A stretch of 25,315 nt of DNA from Alectryocaccobium sp964389285. Lineage in GTDB: Bacteria > Bacillota > Clostridia > Lachnospirales > Lachnospiraceae. The DNA is taken from assembly GCA_964389285.1 (NCBI GenBank), contig CAYMCZ010000016.1, positions 1 through 25,315 of the forward strand, read 5' to 3'. The notes below the pieces were generated by a model, which saw only the letters and a program-made list of their open reading frames with translations, did no database searches and was not told where the DNA came from. This document shows positions 25,081-25,315 of this stretch, piece after piece. Position 1 is the stretch's first letter, and each line of letters begins with the position of its first letter. The position numbers and the translations under genes are program-made.

Positions 25081-25109
25081 ATTTTATTATACTTTTAATA
25101 TTATTGCAA
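25081..25109 (-). promoter_or_regulatory. Candidate sigma-A-type promoter for miaB
   Basis: Minus-strand TTGCAA (25109-25104) and TAAAAT (25086-25081) are 17 bases apart, upstream of miaB. An overlapping TATAAT (25092-25087) has poorer spacing to any -35. The expected start near 25074 leaves a leader of about 30 bases with GGAG at its end. Confidence 0.5.
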
Positions 25110-25159
25110 AGAAATTCTGAAGAATTCTCAGTATTTTCACATTAACACTTGATTGGGAA

Positions 25160-25177
25160 CGTTAAGATATCTAAACG
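25160..25177. repeat. Near-perfect 18-base palindrome in miaB upstream region
   Basis: CGTTAAGATATCTAAACG reads almost the same on both strands, with one mismatched pair. It lies about 50 bases upstream of the candidate miaB -35 box. There is no U-tract beside it, so it is more like an operator or small stem than a terminator. The rest of the tRNA-miaB gap (25046-25245) holds the promoter, a smaller AATTCT/AGAATT inverted repeat (25113-25126), and no gene. Confidence 0.3.
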
Positions 25178-25245
25178 ATAAAGGATGGAAATACGATTAT
25201 TTGATAATAATATCAGGTTTCTGAAAAGTCCAAAAAAATAAAAAA

Positions 25246-25315
25246 TGCAGGAGATGGGATTTGAACCCACACGACATTGCTGCCACAGGCACCTGAAGCC
25301 TGCGCGTCTGCCAAT
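25246..25315 (-). tRNA. tRNA-Leu(CAG), 5' end cut by window edge
   Basis: The minus strand shows the 3' seventy bases of a class II tRNA. The anticodon arm is CAGGC-TTCAGGT-GCCTG with anticodon CAG (leucine, codon CUG). A long variable arm GGCA-GCAA-TGTC marks it as leucine/serine-type. The T arm is GTGGG-TTCAAAT-CCCAT, followed by acceptor strand CTCCTGC and discriminator A. CCA is not encoded. About 14-15 bases of the 5' end lie outside the window. T-rich sequence follows directly and may help end transcription. Position 36 is G, so it would not be a MiaA/MiaB substrate. Confidence 0.95.

Overview
The window looks like an ordinary housekeeping stretch of a Gram-positive Clostridia chromosome, most likely a Lachnospiraceae relative. 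That placement is inference from gene order and protein style: mutS-mutL-miaA next to a methionine gamma-lyase-like gene, radC-mreBCD-PBP2-rodA, an HlyD-like gene beside yggS and sepF, and MutL with a Gram-positive-type endonuclease site. All 21 protein genes and the one tRNA lie on the minus strand, packed with gaps of a few to about 90 bases, so transcription runs from high to low coordinates. I see no mobile element, CRISPR array, rRNA, prophage gene or plus-strand gene that I can support.

Right part (about 25.3 to 14.0 kb): the 3' part of a tRNA-Leu(CAG), a roughly 200-base spacer with a candidate promoter and two small palindromes, then miaB, mutS, mutL, miaA, a methionine gamma-lyase-family gene and two different FAD-dependent oxidoreductase genes. 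MiaA and MiaB are successive enzymes of tRNA A37 (ms2i6A) modification. MutS and MutL are mismatch-repair partners, and both carry a QxxLF sliding-clamp-type motif.

Middle (13.98 to 5.65 kb): a candidate promoter, then radC, mreB, mreC, mreD, a 975-residue class B penicillin-binding protein (PBP2), a SEDS glycosyltransferase (RodA) and a D,D-carboxypeptidase. This is a lateral-wall elongation operon. Its MreB departs from the usual nucleotide-pocket motifs, and its PBP2 has a large insert ahead of the transpeptidase core.

Left-middle (5.64 to 2.30 kb): a good promoter, then a small P-loop protein of unknown function, an HlyD-like membrane protein, YggS and SepF, ending in a clear intrinsic terminator. 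This is the least understood part of the window and may be a division-associated module.

Left end (2.37 to 0.12 kb): lspA, an RluD-like pseudouridine synthase and a cytidylate kinase-like protein. The lspA start region overlaps the sepF terminator. The last 115 bases hold a nested palindrome and no gene I can support.

Several starts were moved inward from the longest open frame because Shine-Dalgarno placement and family starts disagree with it: mutS to a TTG, the larger flavoprotein, the cytidylate kinase-like gene and lspA. I found no clearly new biological system. The best leads are the P-loop/HlyD-like/SepF module, the divergent MreB, the enlarged PBP2 and the overlapping terminator/promoter arrangement at lspA.
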